This document shows positions 33,473-42,346 of a DNA stretch of 64,000 bases, piece after piece. The first letter of the stretch is position 1; each line of letters opens with the position of its first letter. The translations under genes were made by a program, and so were the position numbers. This stretch comes from Cellulomonas sp. (GTDB lineage: Bacteria > Actinomycetota > Actinomycetes > Actinomycetales > Cellulomonadaceae): contig NZ_JAGIBD010000002.1 in assembly GCF_017744555.1 (NCBI RefSeq), forward strand, positions 31,781 through 95,780, given 5' to 3'. Under the pieces are notes generated by a model. The model was not told where the DNA came from. It ran no database searches and saw only the letters and a program-made list of their open reading frames with translations.

Positions 33473-34131
33473 CCGCCGACCTGACCGAGCCCGTGCCGAG
33501 CGGCGACGTGCTCCGCGACGAGGTCGTCCCCGCACGCGCCCCGTGGTCCGCGGTGGTCGCCGCCGGCGACACGCTGACGATCGTCGACCTGGGCGGCAAC
33601 CAGGCCGTCGACTTCCTCGTGTACGACGCGCACGACACGGCGCTGCGGTACAGCGCGCCGGACACGATCCAGGCGCAGGACTCGATCTTCCTGACGACGG
33701 GCTCGGTGCTGCGCGACTGCGAGCACGGGCCGCTCATGACGGTCACGGCGGACACGTGCGGCCGGCACGACACTCTCGGCGGCGCGTGCTCGAAGGAGTC
33801 GAACACGCTGCGCTACGGCCACCACACCGCCGCGCAGCACGCGTGCGCCGAGAACTTCCTCGCGGAGGGCGGCCGGCACGGCCTGGGCAAGCGGGACCTG
33901 GTGTCGAACATCAACTGGTACATGAACGTGCCGGTCGACCCCGACGGCGCGCTCGGCATCGTGGACGGCATCTCCGCCCCCGGTCTGTCGGTGTCGCTGC
34001 GGGCCGAGCGGGACGTGCTGGTGGTCGTCTCCAACTGCCCGCAGGTCAACAACCCGTGCAACGGCTTCGACCCGACGCCGGTCCGCATGATCGTCACGCG
34101 CACCGACCAGAAGGCGGGAGCAACCTCATGA
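33469..34131 (+). CDS. Urea amidolyase-associated protein 2 / carboxyguanidine deiminase subunit B-like
   Basis: A 220-residue DUF1989 protein: VDLGGNQAVDFLVYDAHD, QAQDSIFLTTGSVL, ACSKESNTLRYGHH, LVSNINWYMNVPVDPDG and NCPQVNNPCNGFDPTPVR. The Cys-rich CSKE and NPCNGF segments are typical and may bind metal or contribute to catalysis. It is coupled by ATGA overlaps to UAAP1 and to the carboxylase, so the three proteins are made together. It is named by homology; activity is unproven here. Confidence 0.88.
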   Translation: MTADLTEPVPSGDVLRDEVVPARAPWSAVVAAGDTLTIVDLGGNQAVDFLVYDAHDTALRYSAPDTIQAQDSIFLTTGSVLRDCEHGPLMTVTADTCGRHDTLGGACSKESNTLRYGHHTAAQHACAENFLAEGGRHGLGKRDLVSNINWYMNVPVDPDGALGIVDGISAPGLSVSLRAERDVLVVVSNCPQVNNPCNGFDPTPVRMIVTRTDQKAGATS

Positions 34132-37100
34132 CCTTCGACACCCTGCTCGTCGCGAACCGCGGCGAGATCGCCGTCCGGATCCTGCGCACCGCCCGGGAGC
34201 TGGGCCTGCGCACGGTCGCGGTGTACTCGGACGCCGACGCGGGCGCCCCGCACGTGCACGACGCGGACGTCGCGGTGCGGCTGGGACCGGCACCGGCGGC
34301 CCAGTCGTACCTGCGCGCGGACGCGATCGTCGAGGCGGCCCTCGCGACGGGTGCGGGTGCGATCCACCCGGGCTACGGCTTCCTGTCGGAGAACGCGGGC
34401 TTCGCGCGTGCGGCGGAGGCGGCGGGCGTCGCGTTCGTGGGCCCGACGCCTGAGCAGCTCGAGCTGTTCGGCTCCAAGCACACCGCACGCGACGCGGCGC
34501 GGGCGGTCGGCATGCCGATGCTCACCGGCACGGGGCTGCTGGACACGCTGGACGACGCGCAGGCGGAGGCGGCGCGCATCGGCTTCCCGGTGATGCTCAA
34601 GGCGACGGCCGGCGGTGGTGGCATCGGCATGCGGGCATGCCACTCGCCCGACGAGCTCGCGGCCGCATGGGAGGCGGTGCGGCGCACGGCGGGTGCCGCG
34701 TTCGGGTCCGCCGGCGTGTACCTGGAGCGTCTCATCACGGCCGCGCGCCACGTCGAGGTGCAGGTGTTCGGCGACGGTCTCGGCCGGGTCGTCACGCTGG
34801 GCGACCGCGACTGCTCGCTGCAGCGCCGCCACCAGAAGGTCGTCGAGGAGGCTCCGGCGCCCGCGCTGCCCGACGAGGTCCGCGAGCGCATCGCGTCCGC
34901 CGCGCGGGACCTCGCGGGGTCGGTGGCCTACCGGTCCGCGGGCACGGTCGAGTACGTGTACGACGCGGAGCGCGAGGAGGCCGCGTTCCTCGAGGTCAAC
35001 ACGCGCCTGCAGGTCGAGCACCCGGTCACGGAGGCCGTGTTCGGGGTCGACCTCGTGGCGTGGATGATCCGGCTGGCGCAGGGGGACACGACGGTCGTCG
35101 AGACGCCCCTCCACCCCCGGGGGGCCGCGGTCGAGGCCCGCGTGTACGCGGAGAACCCCGACCGCGACCACCTCCCGTCGGCGGGCACCGTCACCGCGTT
35201 CGAGACCGCCTCGGGCGCGCGCGTCGACACGTGGGTCGCACCGGGTCTCGAGGTGTCGACGCACTACGACCCGCTGCTGGCCAAGGTCGTCACGGCGGCC
35301 GACGACCGTGCCGCCGCGTGGCGCGCGCTCGACGACGCCCTCGCGCAGACCCGCGTCGACGGCATCGCCACCAACCTCGGCCTGCTGCGCACGATCGTGC
35401 GGACCCCGGCCGTCGCCGACGCGCTGCACCACACCGGCACGCTCGCCCACCTGCACGACGAGTCGCCCCGCGTGGAGGTCGTGCGACCCGGCATGCTCAC
35501 GGCCGTCCAGGACTGGCCGGGCCGCACGGGCCTGTGGCACGTCGGCATCCCGCCGTCGGGCCCGATGGACGACCTGTCGTTCCGGCTGGGCAACCGTGCG
35601 CTCGGCAACCCCGAGGGTGCGGCGGGCCTGGAGTGCACGATGGCCGGTCCCGAGCTGCGGTTCGTCACGCCCGCGACGGTCATGGTGACGGGTGCCCCGA
35701 CCCCGGTGACGCTCGACGGTGCACCCGTGCCGCAGTGGGAGCCGGTCGACGTCCCGGCGGGCGGCGTGCTCGCGATCGGCACCCCGACCGCGGGCATGCG
35801 GACATACCTGCTGGTCCGCGGCGGCCTCGACGTGCCGCGCGTGCTGGGCTCGGCGTCGACGTTCGACCTCGGCCGGATCGGCGGCGCGACGGGCGTCCCG
35901 CTGCGGCCCGGGGACCTGCTGGGCCTGGGCACCGACGCGGACGGCGACGCCGGCCCGGTGCCCGCGGAGGAACGGCCGACGATCACCGGCTCGTGGCTCG
36001 TCGGCGCCCTGGAGGGCCCGCACGCGGCGCCGGAGTTCTTCACGCCCGACGACGTCGCCGAGTTCTACGCCGCCACCTGGTCGGTGCACTTCAACTCGGC
36101 GCGCACGGGCGTCCGGCTCGTCGGCCCGAAGCCCGCGTGGGCCCGCAGCGACGGCGGCGAGGCCGGTCTGCACCCGTCGAACATCCACGACACCCCGTAC
36201 GCGGTCGGTGCCGTCGACTACACGGGCGACCTGCCGATCCTGCTGGGCCCCGACGGGCCGTCCCTCGGCGGGTTCACGTGCCCCGCGACGGTCGCGCTCG
36301 GCCAGCTCTGGAAGCTCGGGCAGCTCCGCCCGGGCGACGAGGTGCGGTTCGTGCCCGTCGACGAGCCGCAGGCCGACGCGCTGCGCCGGCGGCCGACGGC
36401 CACACCGGTGCCGAGCCGGACCGCGCACGACGACGGCGGCATCCTCGCCCGTCGGGAGGGTGACGCGCTCGTCACGTACCGCCGCAACGGCGACGACAAC
36501 CTGCTCGTCGAGTACGGGGAGATGCGGCTCGACCTGGCCTCCCGGATGCGGGTGCACGCGCTCGCCGACGCGGTGCAGCAGCGCGTCGACCACGACGGGC
36601 TGCGTGGCGTCGTCGACGTGACGCCCGGCATCCGCTCGCTGCAGCTGCACGTCGACCCCGACGCGCTCCCCCTGCGCACGGCGCTCGACCTGGTGCAGGA
36701 GATCGAGGGGACCCTCCCGTCGACGACCGACCTCGTCGTCCCGTCCCGCACCGTGCACCTCCCCCTCTCGTGGGACGACCCGGCGACGCGCGAGGCGATC
36801 GAGCGGTACATGGCGGGCGTACGCGACGACGCCCCGTGGTGCCCGTGGAACATCGAGTTCATCCGCCGCATCAACGGTCTCGGCTCGGTCGACGACGTCT
36901 ACCGGACCGTGTTCGACGCGTCGTACCTGGTCATGGGCCTCGGCGACGTGTACCTCGGCGCACCCGTCGCGACCCCGCTCGACCCCCGGCACCGGCTCGT
37001 GACCACCAAGTACAACCCGGCGCGCACCTGGACCCCGCAGAACGCGGTCGGCATCGGCGGCGCGTACCTGTGCATCTACGGGATGGAAGGTCCGGGCGGC

Positions 37101-37709
37101 TACCAGTTCGTCGGCCGGACGATCCAGGTGTGGGACACGTACGCCCGGCACCGGCCGTTCGAGCCGGGCACGCCGTGGCTGCTGCGGTTCTTCGACGTGA
37201 TCCGCTGGTACCCGGTCGGCGCGGACGAGCTGCTCGACATGCGCACCGACATGGCCGCCGGCCGGCTCGACGTCCGCATCGAGGACGGCACGTTCTCGCT
37301 CGCCGAGCACGAGCGGTTCCTCGCCGCGAACGCCGACTCGATCGCCGACTTCCAGCGGACACAGTCCGCCGCGTTCGGCACCGAGCGGTCGGCCTGGGAG
37401 GCCGCCGGCGAGTTCGACCGCCGCGACCCCGAGCCCGTCCTCGCGGCGGCGGGCACCGACGTCCCCGACGGGTGCGAGGGCGTCGAGGCGCCGTTCGTCG
37501 CCACGGTGTTCCGCATCGACGTCCGGCCCGGCGACGTGGTCGAGCCCGGCCAACAGCTCCTCGCCCTGGAGGCCATGAAGATGGAGGCGCCCGTGACGGC
37601 GACGGTCGGCGGCACGGTGCTCGACATCGTCGTGACGCCCGGCGACCAGGTGGGCCCGGGCCAGGTCTTGGTCATCGTCGACCCGACCCCCGTCGCGACG
37701 GCCGCATGA
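34128..37709 (+). CDS. Biotin-dependent urea/guanidine carboxylase
   Basis: A 1193-residue single-chain carboxylase. Biotin carboxylase is at ~1-450 (LLVANRGEIAVRILRTAREL; ATAGGGGIGMR; FLEVNTRLQVEHPVTE). The carboxyltransferase (AHS2/AHS1 halves) is at ~455-1090 (QDWPGRTGLWHVGIPPSGPM; RINGLGSVDDV). The biotinyl domain at the C-terminus has the biotin Lys in ALEAMKMEAPV. It matches urea carboxylase (UCA) and the related guanidine carboxylase. UCA normally works with allophanate hydrolase, which is absent from the window. With UAAP1/2 directly upstream, guanidine is a plausible substrate. The ATG overlaps the UAAP2 stop. Confidence 0.93.
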   Translation: MTFDTLLVANRGEIAVRILRTARELGLRTVAVYSDADAGAPHVHDADVAVRLGPAPAAQSYLRADAIVEAALATGAGAIHPGYGFLSENAGFARAAEAAGVAFVGPTPEQLELFGSKHTARDAARAVGMPMLTGTGLLDTLDDAQAEAARIGFPVMLKATAGGGGIGMRACHSPDELAAAWEAVRRTAGAAFGSAGVYLERLITAARHVEVQVFGDGLGRVVTLGDRDCSLQRRHQKVVEEAPAPALPDEVRERIASAARDLAGSVAYRSAGTVEYVYDAEREEAAFLEVNTRLQVEHPVTEAVFGVDLVAWMIRLAQGDTTVVETPLHPRGAAVEARVYAENPDRDHLPSAGTVTAFETASGARVDTWVAPGLEVSTHYDPLLAKVVTAADDRAAAWRALDDALAQTRVDGIATNLGLLRTIVRTPAVADALHHTGTLAHLHDESPRVEVVRPGMLTAVQDWPGRTGLWHVGIPPSGPMDDLSFRLGNRALGNPEGAAGLECTMAGPELRFVTPATVMVTGAPTPVTLDGAPVPQWEPVDVPAGGVLAIGTPTAGMRTYLLVRGGLDVPRVLGSASTFDLGRIGGATGVPLRPGDLLGLGTDADGDAGPVPAEERPTITGSWLVGALEGPHAAPEFFTPDDVAEFYAATWSVHFNSARTGVRLVGPKPAWARSDGGEAGLHPSNIHDTPYAVGAVDYTGDLPILLGPDGPSLGGFTCPATVALGQLWKLGQLRPGDEVRFVPVDEPQADALRRRPTATPVPSRTAHDDGGILARREGDALVTYRRNGDDNLLVEYGEMRLDLASRMRVHALADAVQQRVDHDGLRGVVDVTPGIRSLQLHVDPDALPLRTALDLVQEIEGTLPSTTDLVVPSRTVHLPLSWDDPATREAIERYMAGVRDDAPWCPWNIEFIRRINGLGSVDDVYRTVFDASYLVMGLGDVYLGAPVATPLDPRHRLVTTKYNPARTWTPQNAVGIGGAYLCIYGMEGPGGYQFVGRTIQVWDTYARHRPFEPGTPWLLRFFDVIRWYPVGADELLDMRTDMAAGRLDVRIEDGTFSLAEHERFLAANADSIADFQRTQSAAFGTERSAWEAAGEFDRRDPEPVLAAAGTDVPDGCEGVEAPFVATVFRIDVRPGDVVEPGQQLLALEAMKMEAPVTATVGGTVLDIVVTPGDQVGPGQVLVIVDPTPVATAA

Positions 37710-37791
37710 CCGGTCGCATTCCACGGCCGAGATCGGACCCTGCTCACGACGCGAGGCGCGATGTGCGCCTGCGCCCACGGCTGCGACTGAC

Positions 37792-37818
37792 TGCTCTGAC
37801 TGCTCTGACGGCTCTGAC
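37792..37818. repeat. Three tandem 9-bp repeats
   Basis: TGCTCTGAC occurs twice in tandem at 37792-37809, followed by GGCTCTGAC at 37810-37818. It lies in the 194-bp gap between the carboxylase stop (37709) and the convergent small membrane protein gene (stop 37904). That gap shows no other gene or clear terminator. Confidence 0.6.
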
Positions 37819-37903
37819 AGCAATGCAAGTGCACCCGTCACGAGCGCCTCCCAGTCGTCGAGCAGGAGCATTCCGCTGGACGACCGGGAGGACCTCATTC
37901 ACC

Positions 37904-38170
37904 TCAGGCCGGTGTCGCCCGACGTTCAGAACGTCGTCGGCGCCTCCAGCCGTCGCCGACGAACACCGTCACGACGAACATCGTCGAGCCCACGCCCACC
38001 CACGACCCGAAGCTGCCGGTCGCGCGCGCCAGCACAAACCCGGCGGACAACGCCAGCAAGCCGCAAACCACTTGCCCGAGCATCTGTCGACGTCCTCGGA
38101 AGTACACAACGCCAGCGCCCGTCGCTAGGCCGATAAGCGTTGCCAGGATGACCAGGGGCCCGTCCGTCAC
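37904..38170 (-). CDS. Small hypothetical membrane protein
   Basis: An 88-residue protein with three hydrophobic helices (LVILATLIGLATGAGVVYF; LGQVVCGLLALSAGFVLA; WVGVGSTMFVVTVFVGD) and a strongly basic C-terminus (WRRRRRSERR), placing the tail in the cytoplasm. GTG 38170 overlaps the stop of the upstream secreted-protein gene (GTGA), so it is translationally coupled. I do not recognise the family. Anchoring of, or immunity to, the secreted partner is possible. Confidence 0.65.
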   Translation of the reverse strand: MTDGPLVILATLIGLATGAGVVYFRGRRQMLGQVVCGLLALSAGFVLARATGSFGSWVGVGSTMFVVTVFVGDGWRRRRRSERRATPA

Positions 38171-39081
38171 TTGCAGTAGCCTCCCGCTTCGCTGCCACCG
38201 TACGGCTGAGGCAGTGCCGTTCCTGATGCATAGACGACGAACTTGATGCACTGGTCGTTGCCCATAGCGTACTGAGCCACGGCCTGGATGATGGAAGCTC
38301 CAACAGCGGCGATCGCACCGATCATCGTCCCGGCCGTGATGGTGCCCGCGATCTGCACAGCCGAGGCGCCCGCCGAGACCTTGTTCGTCTCGCTCTTGTT
38401 GAAGTACATCGTCTGGTTCCACCAGGTGTGGGTCACCTTCGGGTCAGCGACGACCGGGTAGGTGGTCGTGGATGTCGGCTCGACAACCTGAACGAGCCGG
38501 TCTCCCGAGATCCGATAGGACGTCTTGACGACCCGCCCCTTGGCATCCCTCGCCCACGCGGGCGCCACCGTGCCCGCCACGACTGCCACCGAGCCGTCTG
38601 CGTTGTTGGCCAGCAGGTCGACGGTGCCGTTCGCCCCCTTCACAGGAGTCAGCCCGGGGAAGGTGTAGGTGAACGAGCGATCCGCGCCCGCTTCGCGTGT
38701 GATGGTCTGGAGCCGCACGGAAGCGTCGTCCAGGATCTGGATAGCGGCAGCGACGGAACCTCCGGTGCCGGAGTAGACGACGGTCCCGTCGTTGGCGACG
38801 CTTGCCCGCCCACCAACCTGGTCGGGCAGGATGACCTGCACCGCGCCGACCTGCACGGCGCCGTCGGCGGTGCGTGGGGCAGTGATCGTCTGCTCCCGGA
38901 TGGTCGCGGTCAGACCCGCGGCCGTCGCGGTGACCCGCTGGACCTCACCTTGGTCGGGGGCAACCTGCTCGATGAGCCTGGCGGCGCTCTCTGTGGGGTC
39001 TGCGGCGTTGGCCGGCCCCGCAATCAAGGTCAGTGTCAGAGTCGTCGCAACGGTGACGATCCCCGCGATCGTGCTTCTCAT
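38167..39081 (-). CDS. Secreted protein of unknown function
   Basis: A 304-residue protein with a clear signal peptide (MRSTIAGIVTVATTLTLTLI, cleavage after ANA). The mature N-terminal ~180 residues look beta-rich and repetitive (TADGAVQVGAVQVILPD; NDGTVVYSGTGGS). The C-terminal part has a conserved-looking TWWNQTMYFNKSET block, a long Ala/Gly/Ile-rich hydrophobic helix (about 250-285) and a Cys-containing end (NDQCIKFVVY ... GGSEAGGYCK). It resembles hypothetical exported proteins of Actinobacteria. The base composition is lower in GC than the surroundings. The ATG has AGGAGA directly upstream. Function is unknown. Confidence 0.75.
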   Translation of the reverse strand: MRSTIAGIVTVATTLTLTLIAGPANAADPTESAARLIEQVAPDQGEVQRVTATAAGLTATIREQTITAPRTADGAVQVGAVQVILPDQVGGRASVANDGTVVYSGTGGSVAAAIQILDDASVRLQTITREAGADRSFTYTFPGLTPVKGANGTVDLLANNADGSVAVVAGTVAPAWARDAKGRVVKTSYRISGDRLVQVVEPTSTTTYPVVADPKVTHTWWNQTMYFNKSETNKVSAGASAVQIAGTITAGTMIGAIAAVGASIIQAVAQYAMGNDQCIKFVVYASGTALPQPYGGSEAGGYCK

Positions 39082-39327
39082 GTCTCTCCTAGCAAAGGGT
39101 CCGTGGCAGTGCGCCTGTACCGGCGCGGCCACGACGCTAGGAGGATCCGTCCAGGTCCGACGCGCGTTTCCACAGGTTCGAACGGGCAGGTCAAGCACGC
39201 CGCGGCACCGTCGCGGCGGCCACGACATCGCACGCCAGCGACCAGAGCTGCGGGACCATCGACCCCGTCCGCGATAGCAGCAGAGTCGCCACCACCGCGG
39301 CGGGTCCTCGACTGAGATCAACTGCGT

Positions 39328-40317
39328 TCACACCTTCGTGCGCACCCGCCGGGGCAGCGGGGGCGCGGCCGCCTCGAGCAGCGCGGTGGCCGTCAGCTCG
39401 TCGACGACGAGGTCCGTGACGACCCCGGCACGCAGCGCGGCGAGCAGCGGTGCGACCTTGTTGTCCCCCGCGACGACGCACACCCGCCGGGGCACGTGCT
39501 GCAGCTCGTCAGGCGTCGGGCCGGTCGCACGTTCGTTCAGGTGGACGTCCTGCCAGGACCCGTCGGCCCGGAGGAACACGGTGCAGACGTCGCCGACCAC
39601 GCCCTCCTCGTGCAGCAGCTTCACGTCGGCGTCGTCGAGGTAGCCGGCCGAGTAGACGTGCGACGGCACCGCACCGGCCACGGCGCCGACCGAGAAGACC
39701 GCGATGTCGGCGCGGCGCTGCATGTCGAGCACGCGCTTGACGGACCGTTCGCGCCACATGGCGGCCTTGGTGTCGGGGTAGTCGAAGAACGCCGGCACGG
39801 AGAAGTGGTGCACGGCCGCCCCGAACGCGGTGCCGAACGACGAGATGAGGTCCGACGCGTACTCGATACCCGACGTGCGCATGTTGGCGGCACCGTTCAG
39901 CTGCACGACGGCGGACCCGCGCGTCGGCTTGGGCGCCAGGTAGCGGGACACCGCCGCGAGCGTGGTCCCCCAGGCGACGCCCATGACCATGTCGGAGTCG
40001 AACCACGACGACAGCAGGCGGGCCGCGGTCATGCACACCTGGTCGAGGCGCTCGATCTGCGAGGCGGAGTCGGGGACGGGCACGACGTAGGTGTCGATGC
40101 CGAACGCCGCGGCGACCGAACGGCCCAGCCCGGGTGCACGGGTGCTCGCGGGGCGCAGCGTGATCTCGACGAGGCCCGCCTGCCTTGCGCGCTTGATGAG
40201 CCGTGACACCGTGGACCGGGAGGTCCCGAGGTGCCGCGCGATGACCTCCATCTTGAGGTCTTGCAGGTAGTACATCGACGCCGCCCGCAGGACGTCCTGC
40301 TCACGCTCCACGTACAT
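39328..40317 (-). CDS. SorC family (sugar-binding) transcriptional regulator of glycerol genes
   Basis: A 329-residue regulator: N-terminal HTH (AASMYYLQDLKMEVIARHL; TSRSTVSRLIKRAR) followed by the SorC/DeoR-like phosphosugar-binding domain (DMVMGVAWGTTLAAVSRYL; VVQLNGAANM; VGAVAGAVPSHVYS; VCVVAGDNKVAPLLAALR). It is divergent from glpD, which makes it the likely regulator of the glp operon, sensing glycerol-3-phosphate or DHAP (inference). ATG 40317 has GGGGGTGG at a good distance. GTG 40326 is an alternative. Confidence 0.9.
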   Translation of the reverse strand: MYVEREQDVLRAASMYYLQDLKMEVIARHLGTSRSTVSRLIKRARQAGLVEITLRPASTRAPGLGRSVAAAFGIDTYVVPVPDSASQIERLDQVCMTAARLLSSWFDSDMVMGVAWGTTLAAVSRYLAPKPTRGSAVVQLNGAANMRTSGIEYASDLISSFGTAFGAAVHHFSVPAFFDYPDTKAAMWRERSVKRVLDMQRRADIAVFSVGAVAGAVPSHVYSAGYLDDADVKLLHEEGVVGDVCTVFLRADGSWQDVHLNERATGPTPDELQHVPRRVCVVAGDNKVAPLLAALRAGVVTDLVVDELTATALLEAAAPPLPRRVRTKV

Positions 40318-40346
40318 GCGGACCACCCCCCGGTGCCGGCGGCCGG

Positions 40347-40360
40347 TGCACGTTCGTGCA
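40347..40360. promoter_or_regulatory. Candidate SorC/glp operator
   Basis: Palindrome TGCACG-TT-CGTGCA (6-bp perfect arms) located 30 bp before the regulator start and 95 bp before glpD, inside their shared promoter region. SorC regulators bind such dyads. The assignment is by symmetry and position. Confidence 0.45.
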
Positions 40361-40454
40361 GCCCGGTTGCGCGTTTGTTCGCCTCATGATGACCATAGCG
40401 AGCACGTGTGGAAGACAGCGACACGTAGCGGACGAATCACCCGGGGGACTGCAC

Positions 40455-42266
40455 ATGCGCACAGCACCGTTGACGGCACAGGGACGACAGGACGCGCTCG
40501 ACGCGCTGCGGGCCAGCGCCGACCGCGGCAGCGAGCTCGACGTGCTCGTCATCGGCGGCGGGGTGACGGGTGCGGGGATCGCGCTCGACGCCGTCAGCCG
40601 CGGCCTGTCGACGGCGGTCGTCGAGGCGCAGGACTGGGCCAGCGGCACGTCGAGCAGGTCCAGCAAGCTCGTGCACGGCGGCCTGCGCTACCTGCAGATG
40701 CTCGACTTCCACCTCGTCCGCGAGGCGCTCACCGAGCGGGACCTGCTGCTCGGCCGGCTCGCGCCGCACCTCGTCAAGCCGGTGCCGTTCCTGTACCCGC
40801 TCGAGAACCGCGTCTGGGAGCGCGCGTACGTCGGCGCGGGCGTCGCGCTGTACGACACGCTCGCCACCGTGTCCGGCTCGAAGCGGGCCATGCCGATCCA
40901 CCGGCACCTCACCCGCAAGGGCATGGAGCGCCGCTTCCCCGACCTGCGGCACGACGCCGCGATCGGCGCGGTCCAGTACTGGGACGCGAGCGTCGACGAC
41001 GCACGCCTCGTCGAGACCCTCGTCCGCACCGCCGTCTCCTACGGCGCGCACGCCGCGTCCCGCACCCAGGTGGTGGGCCTCCAGACGACGACGGGCGGCG
41101 CGGTCACCGGTGCCGAGCTCGTCGACCTCGAGACGGGCGACCGCCTCGACGTCCGCGCCCGGCACGTCATCAACGCGACCGGCGTGTGGACCGAGCAGAC
41201 CGAGGCGCTCGCCGGGTCCGAGGGCGGCCTGCGCGTGCTCGCCAGCAAGGGCATCCACATCGTCGTCCCGCGCAGCCGCATCGCCGGCGACACCGGCCTG
41301 ATCCTGCAGACCGAGAAGTCGGTGCTGTTCATCATCCCGTGGTCGCGGTACTGGGTGATCGGCACGACCGACACCCCGTGGGAGCAGGAGCTCACGCACC
41401 CCGTCGCGACGAGCGCCGACATCGACTACGTCATCGAGCACGCCAACACGGTGCTCTCCCGGCCGATCAGCCGCGAGGACGTCATCGGCACGTGGGCCGG
41501 GCTGCGGCCGCTGCTGCAGCCGCACGTCAAGGAGGGCACGTCGTCGGCGAAGGTGTCCCGCGAGCACACCGTCGCGGCGCCCGCCCCCGGCCTCACCGTG
41601 ATCGCGGGCGGCAAGCTGACCACGTACCGCGTCATGGCGAAGGACGCCGTGGACTTCGCGATCGGGTCGCGCGCGACGAGCCTGCCGTCCATCACGCACG
41701 ACCTGCCGCTCGTCGGCGCCGAGGGCCTCCAGGTGTTCCAGCGGCAGGCCCGCGCGATCGGTACCCGGTACGGGTGGGACCGGCCCCGCATGGACCACCT
41801 GCTCCACCGCTACGGCTCGTTGCTCGGCGAGATCATCGACCTCGTCGACGTGAACCCGTCCCTCGCGAACCCGCTCAAGGGCGCTCCCGCGTACATCGGC
41901 GCGGAGATCGTCTACGCCGCGAGCCACGAGGGTGCGCTGCACCTCGACGACGTCCTCATGCACCGGACCCGGCTCAACTACGAGCAGGCCGACAAGGGCG
42001 TGGGCGCGCTCGACGAGATCGCCGACCTCGTCGGGCCGGTGCTCGGCTGGGACGAGCGCACCCGCAGCCGCGAGATCGAGGCGTACACCGCACGCGCCGA
42101 AGCCGAGGAGGCCGCCGCGCTGCAGCCCGACGACGCCGCCGCCGAGCGCGTCCGCCTGCGCGCCGTCGACCTGGCACCGATGCAGGGCCTCGGCGACGAG
42201 GTGGGCGCCGGCACCAAGCCCGGGTCGCCCGCGGGCCGCGGCTCGTCCGGCCCCGTCGGCACCTGA
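40455..42266 (+). CDS. glpD: Glycerol-3-phosphate dehydrogenase (aerobic, FAD)
   Basis: A 603-residue FAD enzyme oxidising glycerol-3-phosphate to DHAP at the membrane. FAD motif DVLVIGGGVTGAGIALDAVS is at about 27-46, then SSRSSKLVHGGLRYLQ (the RSS-K-x-HGG-RY GlpD signature), VINATGVWTEQ, IIPWSRYWVIGTTDTPWE and GGKLTTYRVMA. The C-terminal ~110 residues form the GlpD cap domain. The ATG at 40455 follows GGGGGA. It is first gene of glpD-glpF-glpK. Confidence 0.95.
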   Translation: MRTAPLTAQGRQDALDALRASADRGSELDVLVIGGGVTGAGIALDAVSRGLSTAVVEAQDWASGTSSRSSKLVHGGLRYLQMLDFHLVREALTERDLLLGRLAPHLVKPVPFLYPLENRVWERAYVGAGVALYDTLATVSGSKRAMPIHRHLTRKGMERRFPDLRHDAAIGAVQYWDASVDDARLVETLVRTAVSYGAHAASRTQVVGLQTTTGGAVTGAELVDLETGDRLDVRARHVINATGVWTEQTEALAGSEGGLRVLASKGIHIVVPRSRIAGDTGLILQTEKSVLFIIPWSRYWVIGTTDTPWEQELTHPVATSADIDYVIEHANTVLSRPISREDVIGTWAGLRPLLQPHVKEGTSSAKVSREHTVAAPAPGLTVIAGGKLTTYRVMAKDAVDFAIGSRATSLPSITHDLPLVGAEGLQVFQRQARAIGTRYGWDRPRMDHLLHRYGSLLGEIIDLVDVNPSLANPLKGAPAYIGAEIVYAASHEGALHLDDVLMHRTRLNYEQADKGVGALDEIADLVGPVLGWDERTRSREIEAYTARAEAEEAAALQPDDAAAERVRLRAVDLAPMQGLGDEVGAGTKPGSPAGRGSSGPVGT

Positions 42267-42294
42267 GCGCAGCGGGAACCACCGAAGACCCCCC

Positions 42295-42313
42295 GCGCCC
42301 CGTCGCGGGGCGC
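42295..42313 (+). promoter_or_regulatory. GC-rich hairpin between glpD and glpF
   Basis: A perfect 7-bp stem GCGCCCC/GGGGCGC with a GTCGC loop, 34 bp before glpF and without a U-tract. It could attenuate transcription or stabilise the mRNA ends. No function is proven. Confidence 0.4.
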
Positions 42314-42346
42314 ACGTGACAACGACGTCAACAGAAGGGGTAGCTC

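Noticed and set aside
33813..37898. A minus-strand open frame of about 1360 codons
   Set aside because: It is antisense to the carboxylase, which has complete biotin carboxylase and biotinyl motifs. The shadow translation has no recognisable domain and is Arg/His/Val-rich.
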